Below, piece by piece: positions 8,305 through 16,058 of a stretch of 64,000 nucleotides of DNA. A program made the position numbers and the translations under genes. A model generated the notes under the pieces. That model saw nothing but the letters and a program-made list of their open reading frames with translations, was not told the origin of the DNA and searched no databases. Each line of letters begins with the position of its first letter. The stretch's first letter is position 1. Source of the DNA: Pseudomonas monteilii NBRC 103158 = DSM 14164. GTDB taxonomy: Bacteria > Pseudomonadota > Gammaproteobacteria > Pseudomonadales > Pseudomonadaceae. Location of the stretch: contig NZ_BBIS01000029.1 in NCBI RefSeq assembly GCF_000730605.1, positions 1 through 64,000 of the forward strand, in the 5' to 3' direction.

Positions 8305-9195
8305 ATGGAGCAATTTCGCAATATCGGTATCATCGGTCGCCTTGGCAGCTCGCAGGTGCTCGACACCATTCGCCGACTGAAAAAATTCCTCCTCGAGCGC
8401 CACCTGCACGTGATCCTCGAGGACACCATCGCCGAAGTGCTGCCCGGCCATGGCCTGCAAACCTCCACCCGCAAGCTGCTGGGCGAAGTCTGCGACCTGG
8501 TCATCGTGGTCGGCGGCGACGGCAGCCTGCTGGGCGCTGCCCGCGCCCTGGCCCGTCACAACATTCCGGTGCTGGGCATCAACCGTGGCAACCTGGGTTT
8601 CCTCACCGACATCCGCCCCGACGAACTGGAAGAAAAAGTCGCCGAGGTGCTCGACGGCCACTACCTGGTGGAAAACCGCTTTCTGCTGCAGGCCGAAGTG
8701 CGCCGCCACCATGAAGCCATCGGCCAGGGCGATGCGCTGAACGACGTGGTGCTGCACCCGGGCAAGTCCACGCGCATGATCGAGTTCGAGATCTACATCG
8801 ACGGCCAGTTTGTCTGCAGTCAGAAGGCCGACGGCCTGATCGTCGCCACCCCCACCGGCTCCACCGCCTATGCGCTCTCGGCCGGCGGCCCGATCATGCA
8901 CCCCAAGCTGGACGCCATCGTCATCGTGCCGATGTATCCGCACACCCTGTCGGGCCGGCCGATCGTGGTCGATGGCAACAGCGAGCTGAAGATCGTGGTG
9001 TCGAAGGATCTGCAGATCTACCCACAAGTGTCCTGTGACGGCCAGAACCACTTCACCTGCGCCCCAGGCGACACCATCACGGTCAGCAAGAAGCCGCAGA
9101 AGCTGCGCCTGATCCACCCGCTGGACCACAACTACTACGAGGTCTGCCGCACCAAGCTCGGTTGGGGCAGCCGCCTGGGGAGCAGGGACGACTGA
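8305..9195 (+). CDS. nadK: NAD kinase
   Basis: The 296-residue enzyme phosphorylates NAD to NADP. The ATP/NAD-kinase signature GGDGS is at residues 70-74, followed by NRGNLGFLTDI and the NAD-binding region with GLIVATPTGSTAYALSAGGP. Length equals that of other Pseudomonas PpnK proteins. The ATG at 8305 is preceded by GCAGGAG at 8294-8300, which rules out the longer open frame upstream. The stop overlaps the start of the next gene in TGATG, so the downstream phosphatase is translationally coupled. Confidence 0.96.
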   Translation: MEQFRNIGIIGRLGSSQVLDTIRRLKKFLLERHLHVILEDTIAEVLPGHGLQTSTRKLLGEVCDLVIVVGGDGSLLGAARALARHNIPVLGINRGNLGFLTDIRPDELEEKVAEVLDGHYLVENRFLLQAEVRRHHEAIGQGDALNDVVLHPGKSTRMIEFEIYIDGQFVCSQKADGLIVATPTGSTAYALSAGGPIMHPKLDAIVIVPMYPHTLSGRPIVVDGNSELKIVVSKDLQIYPQVSCDGQNHFTCAPGDTITVSKKPQKLRLIHPLDHNYYEVCRTKLGWGSRLGSRDD

Positions 9196-10166
9196 TGTTC
9201 GATCCGGCGCGAAGTTTCGACATCATCGGTGACGTGCACGGTTGTGCGCTGACCCTTGAACGCCTGCTCGACGCCCTCGGTTACAAGCGCGTGGCCGGCG
9301 TATGGCGCCACCCGCGGCGCATGGCGCTGTTCCTGGGCGATATCGTCGACCGCGGGCCACGCATCCGCGAGGCGCTGCATATCGTCCACGACATGGTCGA
9401 GGCCGGCCAGGCGTTGTGCATCATGGGCAACCACGAGTACAACGCCCTGGGTTGGGTTACCCCGGCGCTGCCCGGCAGTGGCAAGGCCTACGTGCGCGAG
9501 CACACGCCACGCCACGCCCGGCTGATCGACGAAACCCTGACCCAGTTCGCTCACCACCCCGGCGACTGGCACGACTTCGTCAACTGGTTCTACGAGCTGC
9601 CACTGTTCGTCGATGCCGGGCGCTTCCGCCTGGTGCATGCCTGCTGGGACCCGCGACTGATCGAGCCGTTGCGCCAGCAGTACCCCGACGGGCGCATCGA
9701 TGAACACTTCATCCAGGCTTCGGCGGTGAGCAACAGCTTTGCTGCTACCGTGTGCAACCGCCTGTTGCGCGGCACCGACATGCGCCTGCCGGACGGCCTG
9801 ACCCTGACGGGCGGTGATGGCCTGACACGCGCCTTCTTCCGCACCAAGTTCTGGGAAGAAGACCCGCAAACCTATGGTGACATCGTGTTCCAGCCCGATG
9901 CCCTGCCCGAAGAGGTGGCCAGCACCCCGCTCAGCCACAGCCAGAAGAACGCCTTGTTGCGCTACGACGAAGACGAGCCTCTGCTGTTCGTCGGCCATTA
10001 CTGGCGTAGCGGCCGCCCGGCGCCGATCCGCGCCAACCTGGCCTGCCTGGACTACAGCGCCGTGCTCTACGGCAAGCTGGTCGCCTACCGGCTGGATGAT
10101 GAAACCCGCATCGACCCGCACAAGTTCGTCTGGGTCGACGTCGACCGCCCACAGGCCAACCAATGA
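9195..10166 (+). CDS. calcineurin-like metallophosphoesterase
   Basis: The 323-residue protein carries the metal-binding motifs of the PPP/calcineurin superfamily in order: GDVHG (12-16), GDIVDRGP, GNHEYNALG and later histidines near FVGHYWRSG. The motifs resemble those of small bacterial Ser/Thr or diadenosine tetraphosphate phosphatases, but the substrate is not known. It sits between nadK and the rhomboid gene, overlapping both by a few bases, so it is in the middle of an operon. A role in nucleotide turnover alongside NAD kinase is possible but is inference. Confidence 0.85.
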   Translation: MFDPARSFDIIGDVHGCALTLERLLDALGYKRVAGVWRHPRRMALFLGDIVDRGPRIREALHIVHDMVEAGQALCIMGNHEYNALGWVTPALPGSGKAYVREHTPRHARLIDETLTQFAHHPGDWHDFVNWFYELPLFVDAGRFRLVHACWDPRLIEPLRQQYPDGRIDEHFIQASAVSNSFAATVCNRLLRGTDMRLPDGLTLTGGDGLTRAFFRTKFWEEDPQTYGDIVFQPDALPEEVASTPLSHSQKNALLRYDEDEPLLFVGHYWRSGRPAPIRANLACLDYSAVLYGKLVAYRLDDETRIDPHKFVWVDVDRPQANQ

Positions 10167-11065
10167 ACATTATCGAAGTGATGCGCCTGCCGCTGTCGGT
10201 CGACCTCAGCGGCTTCGTCCACCTATTGCAGCGCCTGCAGGTGCCGCATCGGGTGAGCGAGGAGGGCGATGCCCAGGTGCTCTGGGCCCCCGACACCCTC
10301 GCCGAAGACGTGCTGCAACTCTACCAGCGCTACCCTGACGGCAACGCAGACATCCAGGCAACCGACGAACCTGAGGGCGCGGGCTTGTCGGGGCGCCGAA
10401 CCGCCGCGAATAGCCCCACACAACCCTCCCTGGTAGAACAAGCCAAAGCCTGCAAGGTGACCACCCTCATCCTGCTGCTGTGCTTCATCGTCGCCGGCCT
10501 TACCAGCCTGGGGGACAACTTCACCACCATCAGCTGGTTCACCTTCCTCGACTTCCGCGTCCAGGGCGATTACCTGTACTTCAGCCCGCTTGCGCAAACC
10601 CTGGACGCAGGCCAATGGTGGCGGCTGGTCTCGCCCATGCTGCTGCACTTCGGTGTGCTGCACCTGGCCATGAACAGCCTGTGGTACTGGGAGCTGGGCA
10701 AACGCATCGAATTGCGCCAAGGCCCCTGGATGCTGCTGGGCCTGACCCTGCTGTTCAGCCTGGTGTCCAACCTGGCCCAGCACTACACCAGCGGGCCGAG
10801 CCTGTTCGGCGGCCTGTCCGGCGTGCTGTATGGCCTGCTCGGGCACGTGTGGCTGTTCCAGTGGCTGGCGCCCAACCGTTACTTCAACCTGCCCAGGGGC
10901 GTGCTGGTGATGATGCTGATCTGGCTGGTGGTATGCCTCACCGGCGTGGTCGGCACCCTGGGCCTTGGCCAGATCGCCAACGCTGCCCACGTGGGCGGGC
11001 TGCTCATCGGATGCCTGACCGGGCTCTTGGGCGGGGCGCTGGCCCGGCGTAAACTGTCGGCTTGA
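10163..11065 (+). CDS. rhomboid family intramembrane serine protease (GlpG-like)
   Basis: The 300-residue protein has a cytosolic N-terminal region of about 95 residues and then six predicted membrane helices. The catalytic dyad is visible: Ser219 in GGLSGVLYG and His276 in NAAHVGG. The second-loop motif HFGVLHLAMNSLWYWELG matches the H-x-x-x-N oxyanion region of GlpG. It should cleave membrane proteins inside the bilayer; the substrates are unknown. It overlaps the phosphoesterase gene by four bases (ATGA). Confidence 0.9.
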   Translation: MNIIEVMRLPLSVDLSGFVHLLQRLQVPHRVSEEGDAQVLWAPDTLAEDVLQLYQRYPDGNADIQATDEPEGAGLSGRRTAANSPTQPSLVEQAKACKVTTLILLLCFIVAGLTSLGDNFTTISWFTFLDFRVQGDYLYFSPLAQTLDAGQWWRLVSPMLLHFGVLHLAMNSLWYWELGKRIELRQGPWMLLGLTLLFSLVSNLAQHYTSGPSLFGGLSGVLYGLLGHVWLFQWLAPNRYFNLPRGVLVMMLIWLVVCLTGVVGTLGLGQIANAAHVGGLLIGCLTGLLGGALARRKLSA

Positions 11066-11078
11066 ATCAGGAGACACT

Positions 11079-11339
11079 ATGTCCACTTTCGCGCAAATGA
11101 TCGAAAACATTACCCCGGAAATCTACGAGAGCCTGAAACTGGCCGTGGAAATCGGCAAATGGTCGGATGGCCGCAAGCTCACCGCCGAGCAGAAAGAGCT
11201 GTCGCTGCAGGCCGTTATCGCCTGGGAGATCAAGAACCTGCCTGAAGACCAGCGCACCGGCTACATGGGCCCGCAGGAGTGTGCGTCGAAGTCCGCGCCG
11301 ATCCCCAACATTCTGTTCAAGTCGGACTCGGTACATTGA
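11079..11339 (+). CDS. YeaC/DUF1315 family small protein
   Basis: The 86-residue soluble protein reads like E. coli YeaC, with the conserved KWSDGRKLTAEQKE and a C-terminal CASKS segment. Its function is not established. The start has CAGGAG six bases upstream. Its stop shares bases with a TTG start of the following DUF2797 gene. The conserved neighbourhood (rhomboid, YeaC, DUF2797, pepN) supports it as a real gene. Confidence 0.85.
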   Translation: MSTFAQMIENITPEIYESLKLAVEIGKWSDGRKLTAEQKELSLQAVIAWEIKNLPEDQRTGYMGPQECASKSAPIPNILFKSDSVH

Positions 11340-12166
11340 TCGAACTCGCTCGTGGCTCGTTGAGCAAAATGGCGGTAAGCCTGCAGGCACCCGTGGTGCA
11401 GTACCGCTTGCGCCTTGATGACACGCAGGTCCCGGTCAACCCGCTGATCGGCCAGCGCCTGCGCCTGGAATACCTCGGCGCCATTCATTGCAGCCATTGC
11501 GGCAAGCGCACCAAGACCAGCTTCAGCCAAGGTTACTGCTACCCGTGCATGACCAGGCTGGCCCAGTGCGACGTGTGCATCATGGCCCCGGAAAAATGCC
11601 ACTACGACGCCGGCACCTGCCGTGAGCCTTCGTGGGGCGAACAGTTCTGCATGACCGACCATGTGGTCTACCTGGCCAACTCGTCGGGGATCAAGGTCGG
11701 CATCACCCGCGCCACCCAGCTGCCTACCCGTTGGCTCGACCAGGGCGCCAGCCAGGCCCTGCCGATCATGCGCGTGGCCACCCGCCAGCAGTCCGGCCTG
11801 GTCGAAGACGTGCTGCGCAGCCAGGTGCCGGACCGCACCAACTGGCGTGCGCTGCTCAAGGGCGATGCAGAAGTGCTCGACCTGCCGGCCATTCGTGAGC
11901 AGATTTTCGATGCCTGTGCCGACGGTTTGAGCGCGCTGCAAGCGCGTTTCGGCTTGCAGGCGATTCAGCCGCTGCCCGACGCCGAAGTGGTACAGATGAA
12001 TTACCCGGTCGAGGCCTACCCGAAAAAGATCGTCAGCTTCAACCTCGACAAAGACCCGGTGGCCGAAGGCACGCTACTGGGTATCAAGGGCCAGTACCTG
12101 ATCTTCGATACCGGTGTGATCAATATTCGCAAGTACACGGCCTACCAGCTGGCCGTGCTCCAGTAA
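11336..12166 (+). CDS. DUF2797 family zinc-ribbon protein
   Basis: The protein has about 276 residues from the proposed TTG start at 11336, which overlaps the YeaC stop (TTGA). An ATG at 11369 is the conservative alternative. Near the N-terminus is a cysteine-rich block, HCSHCGKRTK...GYCYPCM...CDVC, then CHYDAGTC, typical of a structural zinc site. It is followed by HVVYLANSSGIKVGITR, which resembles a GIY-YIG nuclease-like strand pair. Function is unknown. It lies 12 bases before pepN. Confidence 0.8.
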   Translation: MIELARGSLSKMAVSLQAPVVQYRLRLDDTQVPVNPLIGQRLRLEYLGAIHCSHCGKRTKTSFSQGYCYPCMTRLAQCDVCIMAPEKCHYDAGTCREPSWGEQFCMTDHVVYLANSSGIKVGITRATQLPTRWLDQGASQALPIMRVATRQQSGLVEDVLRSQVPDRTNWRALLKGDAEVLDLPAIREQIFDACADGLSALQARFGLQAIQPLPDAEVVQMNYPVEAYPKKIVSFNLDKDPVAEGTLLGIKGQYLIFDTGVINIRKYTAYQLAVLQ

Positions 12167-12178
12167 AAGGACCTCTAC

Positions 12179-14836
12179 ATGCGTACCGAACAACCGCAAG
12201 TGATCTACCTCAAGGATTACCAGGCGCCCGAGTACCTGATCGACGAGACGCACCTGACCTTCGAGCTGTTCGAGGACCACACCCTGGTTCACGCGCAACT
12301 GGTGATGCGCCGCAACCCGGCGCGCGGTGCCGGGCTGCCGCCACTGGTGCTCGATGGCCAGCAACTGGAGTTGCTGCGCGCTTCGCTGGATGACCAGGAA
12401 CTGCACGCGGCTGACTATCAGCTGGACGTCGACAGCCTGACCGTGCACCCCAAGGCCGAGCGCTTTACCCTCGACACCAGCGTGAAGATCCACCCCGAAA
12501 GCAACACTGCGCTGGAGGGCCTGTACAAGTCGGGCAAGATGTTCTGCACCCAGTGCGAGGCCGAGGGCTTCCGCAAGATCACCTACTACCTCGACCGCCC
12601 GGACGTCATGAGCACCTTCACCACCACGGTGATCGCCGAGCAGCATCGTTACCCGGTGCTGTTGTCCAACGGTAATCCGATCGGCAGCGGGCCGGCAGAA
12701 GATGGCCGCCACTGGGCGACCTGGGAAGACCCGTTCATGAAGCCGGCCTACCTGTTCGCGCTGGTGGCCGGTGACCTGTGGTGCGTCGAGGACACCTTTA
12801 CCCGCCAGTCTGGCCGGGATGTGACCCTGCGTATCTACGTCGAGCCCGAGAATATCGACAAGTGCGACCACGCCATGGTCAGCCTGAAGAAGCCCATGCG
12901 CTGGGACGAAGAAGTCTATGGCCGTGAGTACGACCTGGACATCTTCATGATTGTTGCGGTCAACGACTTCAACATGGGCGCCATGGAAAACAAGGGCCTG
13001 AACATTTTCAACTCCAGCTGTGTGCTGGCCCGTGCCGAAACCGCCACCGACGCCGCGCACCAGCGTGTCGAAGGCGTGGTTGCCCACGAGTACTTCCACA
13101 ACTGGTCGGGCAACCGCGTCACCTGCCGTGACTGGTTCCAGCTGTCGTTGAAGGAAGGCTTCACGGTGTTCCGCGATGCCGAGTTCAGTGCCGACATGAA
13201 CTCGCGTACGGTCAAGCGTATCGAAGACGTCGCCTACCTGCGTACCCACCAGTTCGCCGAAGACGCCGGCCCCATGGCCCACCCGGTGCGCCCGGACAGC
13301 TTCATCGAAATCTCCAACTTCTACACCCTGACCGTGTACGAGAAGGGCGCCGAAGTGGTGCGCATGGTCCGCACCCTGCTGGGCGCCGAAGGCTTCCGCA
13401 AGGGCAGCGACCTGTACTTCGAACGCCATGATGGCCAGGCGGTGACCACCGACGACTTCATCAAGGCCATGGAAGACGCCAACGGTGTCGACTTCACCCA
13501 GTTCAAGCGCTGGTACAACCAGGCCGGCACCCCGCGCCTGGAGGTCAGCGAAGCCTATGATGCTGCCGCGCAGACCTACAGCCTGACCTTCCGCCAGAGC
13601 TGCCCGCAAACGCCGGACAAGGCCGAAAAACTGCCGTTCGTGATCCCGGTGGAACTGGGCCTGCTGGACGCCGAAGGCAATGACCTGCCGCTGCGCCTTG
13701 TTGGTGAAGCGGCTGCTGGCGGTACCAGCCGTGTGCTGTCGGTGATTGAGGCTGAGCAAACCTTCACCTTCCAGGGCATTCCGGCCAAGCCGCTGCCCTC
13801 GCTGCTGCGTGGCTTTAGCGCCCCGGTGAAGCTGAGCTTTCCGTACGACCGCGACCAGCTGATGTTCCTGATGCAGCACGACAGCGACGGCTTCAACCGC
13901 TGGGAAGCGGGGCAGCAATTGTCGGTGCAAGTGTTGCAGGAGCTGATTGGCCAGCACCAGCGCGGCGAGGCGCTCAAACTCGACCAGCGCCTGATCACCG
14001 CCCTGGGTACCGTGCTGGGTAACGAAGCGCTGGACCCGGCCATGGTGGCCGAAATGCTTTCGCTGCCGGGTGAGGCCTACCTCACCGAGATCAGCCAGGT
14101 GGCCGACGTAGATGCCATCCACGCCGCTCGCGAGTTCGCCCGCCAGCAGATCGCCGAACAGCTGTTCGACGCCCTGTGGGCGCGTTACCAGGCCAACCGT
14201 GAAGTGTCGCGCAGCACCGCCTATGTGGCCTCTGCCGAGCACTTCGCCCGCCGTAGCCTGCAGAACATCGCCCTGTCGTACCTGATGCAGAGCGGCAAGC
14301 CGCAAGTGCTGGAAGCGACCCTGGAGCAGTTTGACCAGTGCGACAACATGACCGAGCGCCTGACGGCGCTGGCGGTGCTGGTCAACTCGCCGTTCGAGGC
14401 TGAACGCGCCAAAGCGCTGGACACCTTTGCCGAGCACTTCAAGGACAATCCGCTGGTCATGGACCAGTGGTTCAGCGTGCAGGCGGCCAGCGCGCTGCCG
14501 GGCGGGCTGGCGCGGGTCAAGGCGCTGATGCAGCACCCGGCGTTCACCCTGAAGAACCCGAACAAGGTCCGTGCGCTGGTGGGGGCTTTTGCCGGGCAGA
14601 ACCTGGTCAACTTCCACGCGGCGGATGGTTCGGGCTATCGCTTCCTGGCGGACCTGGTGATCGAGCTGAATGCGCTGAACCCGCAGATTGCCTCGCGCCA
14701 GCTGGCGCCGCTGACCCGCTGGCGCAAGTATGATGACGCGCGTCAGGCCCTGATGAAGGGTGAGCTGGAGCGGATTCTGGCCTCGGGTGAGCTGTCCAGT
14801 GATGTGTATGAAGTGGTGAGCAAGAGCCTCGCTTAA
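12179..14836 (+). CDS. pepN: aminopeptidase N
   Basis: The 885-residue protein is an M1 zinc metallopeptidase that removes N-terminal amino acids from peptides in the cytoplasm. The exopeptidase motif GAMENKGLN precedes the zinc site HEYFHNW (H303, E304, H307), and the third ligand Glu follows 19 residues after the second His in SLKEGFTVFRD. The C-terminal helical domain is complete. Length matches the E. coli and Pseudomonas enzymes. AAGGA lies before the start. A GC-rich hairpin with a T run ends the operon. Confidence 0.96.
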   Translation: MRTEQPQVIYLKDYQAPEYLIDETHLTFELFEDHTLVHAQLVMRRNPARGAGLPPLVLDGQQLELLRASLDDQELHAADYQLDVDSLTVHPKAERFTLDTSVKIHPESNTALEGLYKSGKMFCTQCEAEGFRKITYYLDRPDVMSTFTTTVIAEQHRYPVLLSNGNPIGSGPAEDGRHWATWEDPFMKPAYLFALVAGDLWCVEDTFTRQSGRDVTLRIYVEPENIDKCDHAMVSLKKPMRWDEEVYGREYDLDIFMIVAVNDFNMGAMENKGLNIFNSSCVLARAETATDAAHQRVEGVVAHEYFHNWSGNRVTCRDWFQLSLKEGFTVFRDAEFSADMNSRTVKRIEDVAYLRTHQFAEDAGPMAHPVRPDSFIEISNFYTLTVYEKGAEVVRMVRTLLGAEGFRKGSDLYFERHDGQAVTTDDFIKAMEDANGVDFTQFKRWYNQAGTPRLEVSEAYDAAAQTYSLTFRQSCPQTPDKAEKLPFVIPVELGLLDAEGNDLPLRLVGEAAAGGTSRVLSVIEAEQTFTFQGIPAKPLPSLLRGFSAPVKLSFPYDRDQLMFLMQHDSDGFNRWEAGQQLSVQVLQELIGQHQRGEALKLDQRLITALGTVLGNEALDPAMVAEMLSLPGEAYLTEISQVADVDAIHAAREFARQQIAEQLFDALWARYQANREVSRSTAYVASAEHFARRSLQNIALSYLMQSGKPQVLEATLEQFDQCDNMTERLTALAVLVNSPFEAERAKALDTFAEHFKDNPLVMDQWFSVQAASALPGGLARVKALMQHPAFTLKNPNKVRALVGAFAGQNLVNFHAADGSGYRFLADLVIELNALNPQIASRQLAPLTRWRKYDDARQALMKGELERILASGELSSDVYEVVSKSLA

Positions 14837-14850
14837 GTTTGGTAGAAACT

Positions 14851-14877
14851 GGGGCCGCTCAGCGGCCCCGGCTTTTT
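14851..14877 (+). terminator. terminator of pepN
   Basis: GGGGCCGC, TCA and GCGGCCCC form a perfect stem at 14851-14869, followed by GG, C and five T. It is a classic intrinsic terminator. Confidence 0.85.
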
Positions 14878-15029
14878 CAGACCGACAACAAAACATAACA
14901 CCCCGCCCATTGTAATCCCGCAAACATCCCCGCTACGATCCCCTCAAGCTATTGCAGGCCTCTAGACAAGGCTTTTCGCAGGGCCTGCAGTGCATTGACC
15001 CACCAAGAAGAACACAACAGGGGGCAGTC

Positions 15030-16058
15030 ATGAGGGAACAGCTACAGGCGCCAGCCAGGCGCGGTGCTTGGCCATGGGCGGCCAGCGCAGTGCTGGCACT
15101 GGCATTGGGGGTGTGGGCCGACAGCGCCCAGGCCGCCGCCGCCGACGAATACTCCACTGAATCCGCCAAGGCCAGCCAAAGCCTGTTGATCGGCGCCACC
15201 CATGCCGGCAAACGCCTGGTGGTGGTGGGCGATCGGGGTCACATCCTGTTCTCCGACGACCAGGGCAGCACCTGGACTCAGGCTCGCGTGCCCACCCGGC
15301 AACTGCTCACCGCCGTGTTCTTCCTCGACGACAAGCGCGGCTGGGCCGTCGGCCACGATTCGCAAATCCTCGCCAGCAACGACGGCGGCGCTACCTGGAC
15401 CAAGCAGTTCGAAGACCTTGCCCGCGAAGCGCCCCTGCTCGATATCGCCTTCCTCGACGCCCGGCACGGCTTTGCCGTGGGGGCCTACGGCGCCTTGCTG
15501 GAAACCACCGACGGCGGCCAGCACTGGCAAGACGTGGCCGAGCGCCTGGACAACCCTGACCAGCTTCACCTGAACGGCATGACTCGAGTGCGTGACGCCG
15601 GCCTGTTCATCGTGGGCGAGCAGGGCGGCATGTTCCGCTCCGCCGACAACGGCCAGACCTGGGCCAAGGTCGAAGGCCCGTACGAGGGCTCGTTGTTCGG
15701 TGTGATCGGCACTGGCCAACCCCACACCCTGCTGGCCTACGGCCTGCGCGGCAACCTGTTCCGTTCCACCGATTTTGGTGACAGCTGGCAGCCGATCGAA
15801 CTCAAGGCCGCGCGCGGCAACCTCGAATTCGGCCTGGCAAGCGCTACGCTTCTCGATGATGGCACCTTGGTGCTGGTCGGCAACGGCGGAAGCGTGCTGC
15901 GCAGTACCGATGGCGGCCAGACCTTCAGCGTGTACAACCGTGCCGACCGTATCGCCCTGGCCGGCGTCAGCGGCCTGGCCAACGGTGGCCTGCTGCTGGT
16001 AGGGCAGGGTGGTGTACACCTGGCGGATGCCCAAGGGGCCGAGGGGGCAAGCCGATGA
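15030..16058 (+). CDS. exported YCF48-like beta-propeller protein (BNR repeats)
   Basis: The 342-residue protein starts with a signal peptide ending near ADSAQAAA (about residue 35) and then repeats a sialidase/BNR-type motif of the form S-x-D-x-G-x-T-W: SDDQGSTW, SNDGGATW, TTDGGQHW, SADNGQTW, STDFGDSW and STDGGQTF. This gives the Ycf48/HCF136-like propeller. The plant and cyanobacterial members assist photosystem assembly; here the role must differ. Its stop overlaps the start of an RND/MMPL transporter gene, so the two are translationally coupled and likely work together at the membrane. An in-frame TTG at 14952 is a less likely start. Confidence 0.88.
   Translation: MREQLQAPARRGAWPWAASAVLALALGVWADSAQAAAADEYSTESAKASQSLLIGATHAGKRLVVVGDRGHILFSDDQGSTWTQARVPTRQLLTAVFFLDDKRGWAVGHDSQILASNDGGATWTKQFEDLAREAPLLDIAFLDARHGFAVGAYGALLETTDGGQHWQDVAERLDNPDQLHLNGMTRVRDAGLFIVGEQGGMFRSADNGQTWAKVEGPYEGSLFGVIGTGQPHTLLAYGLRGNLFRSTDFGDSWQPIELKAARGNLEFGLASATLLDDGTLVLVGNGGSVLRSTDGGQTFSVYNRADRIALAGVSGLANGGLLLVGQGGVHLADAQGAEGASR

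Noticed and set aside
12074..14923. Long minus-strand frame opposite pepN
   Set aside because: It is an antisense shadow of pepN, with low-complexity composition and no family motifs.
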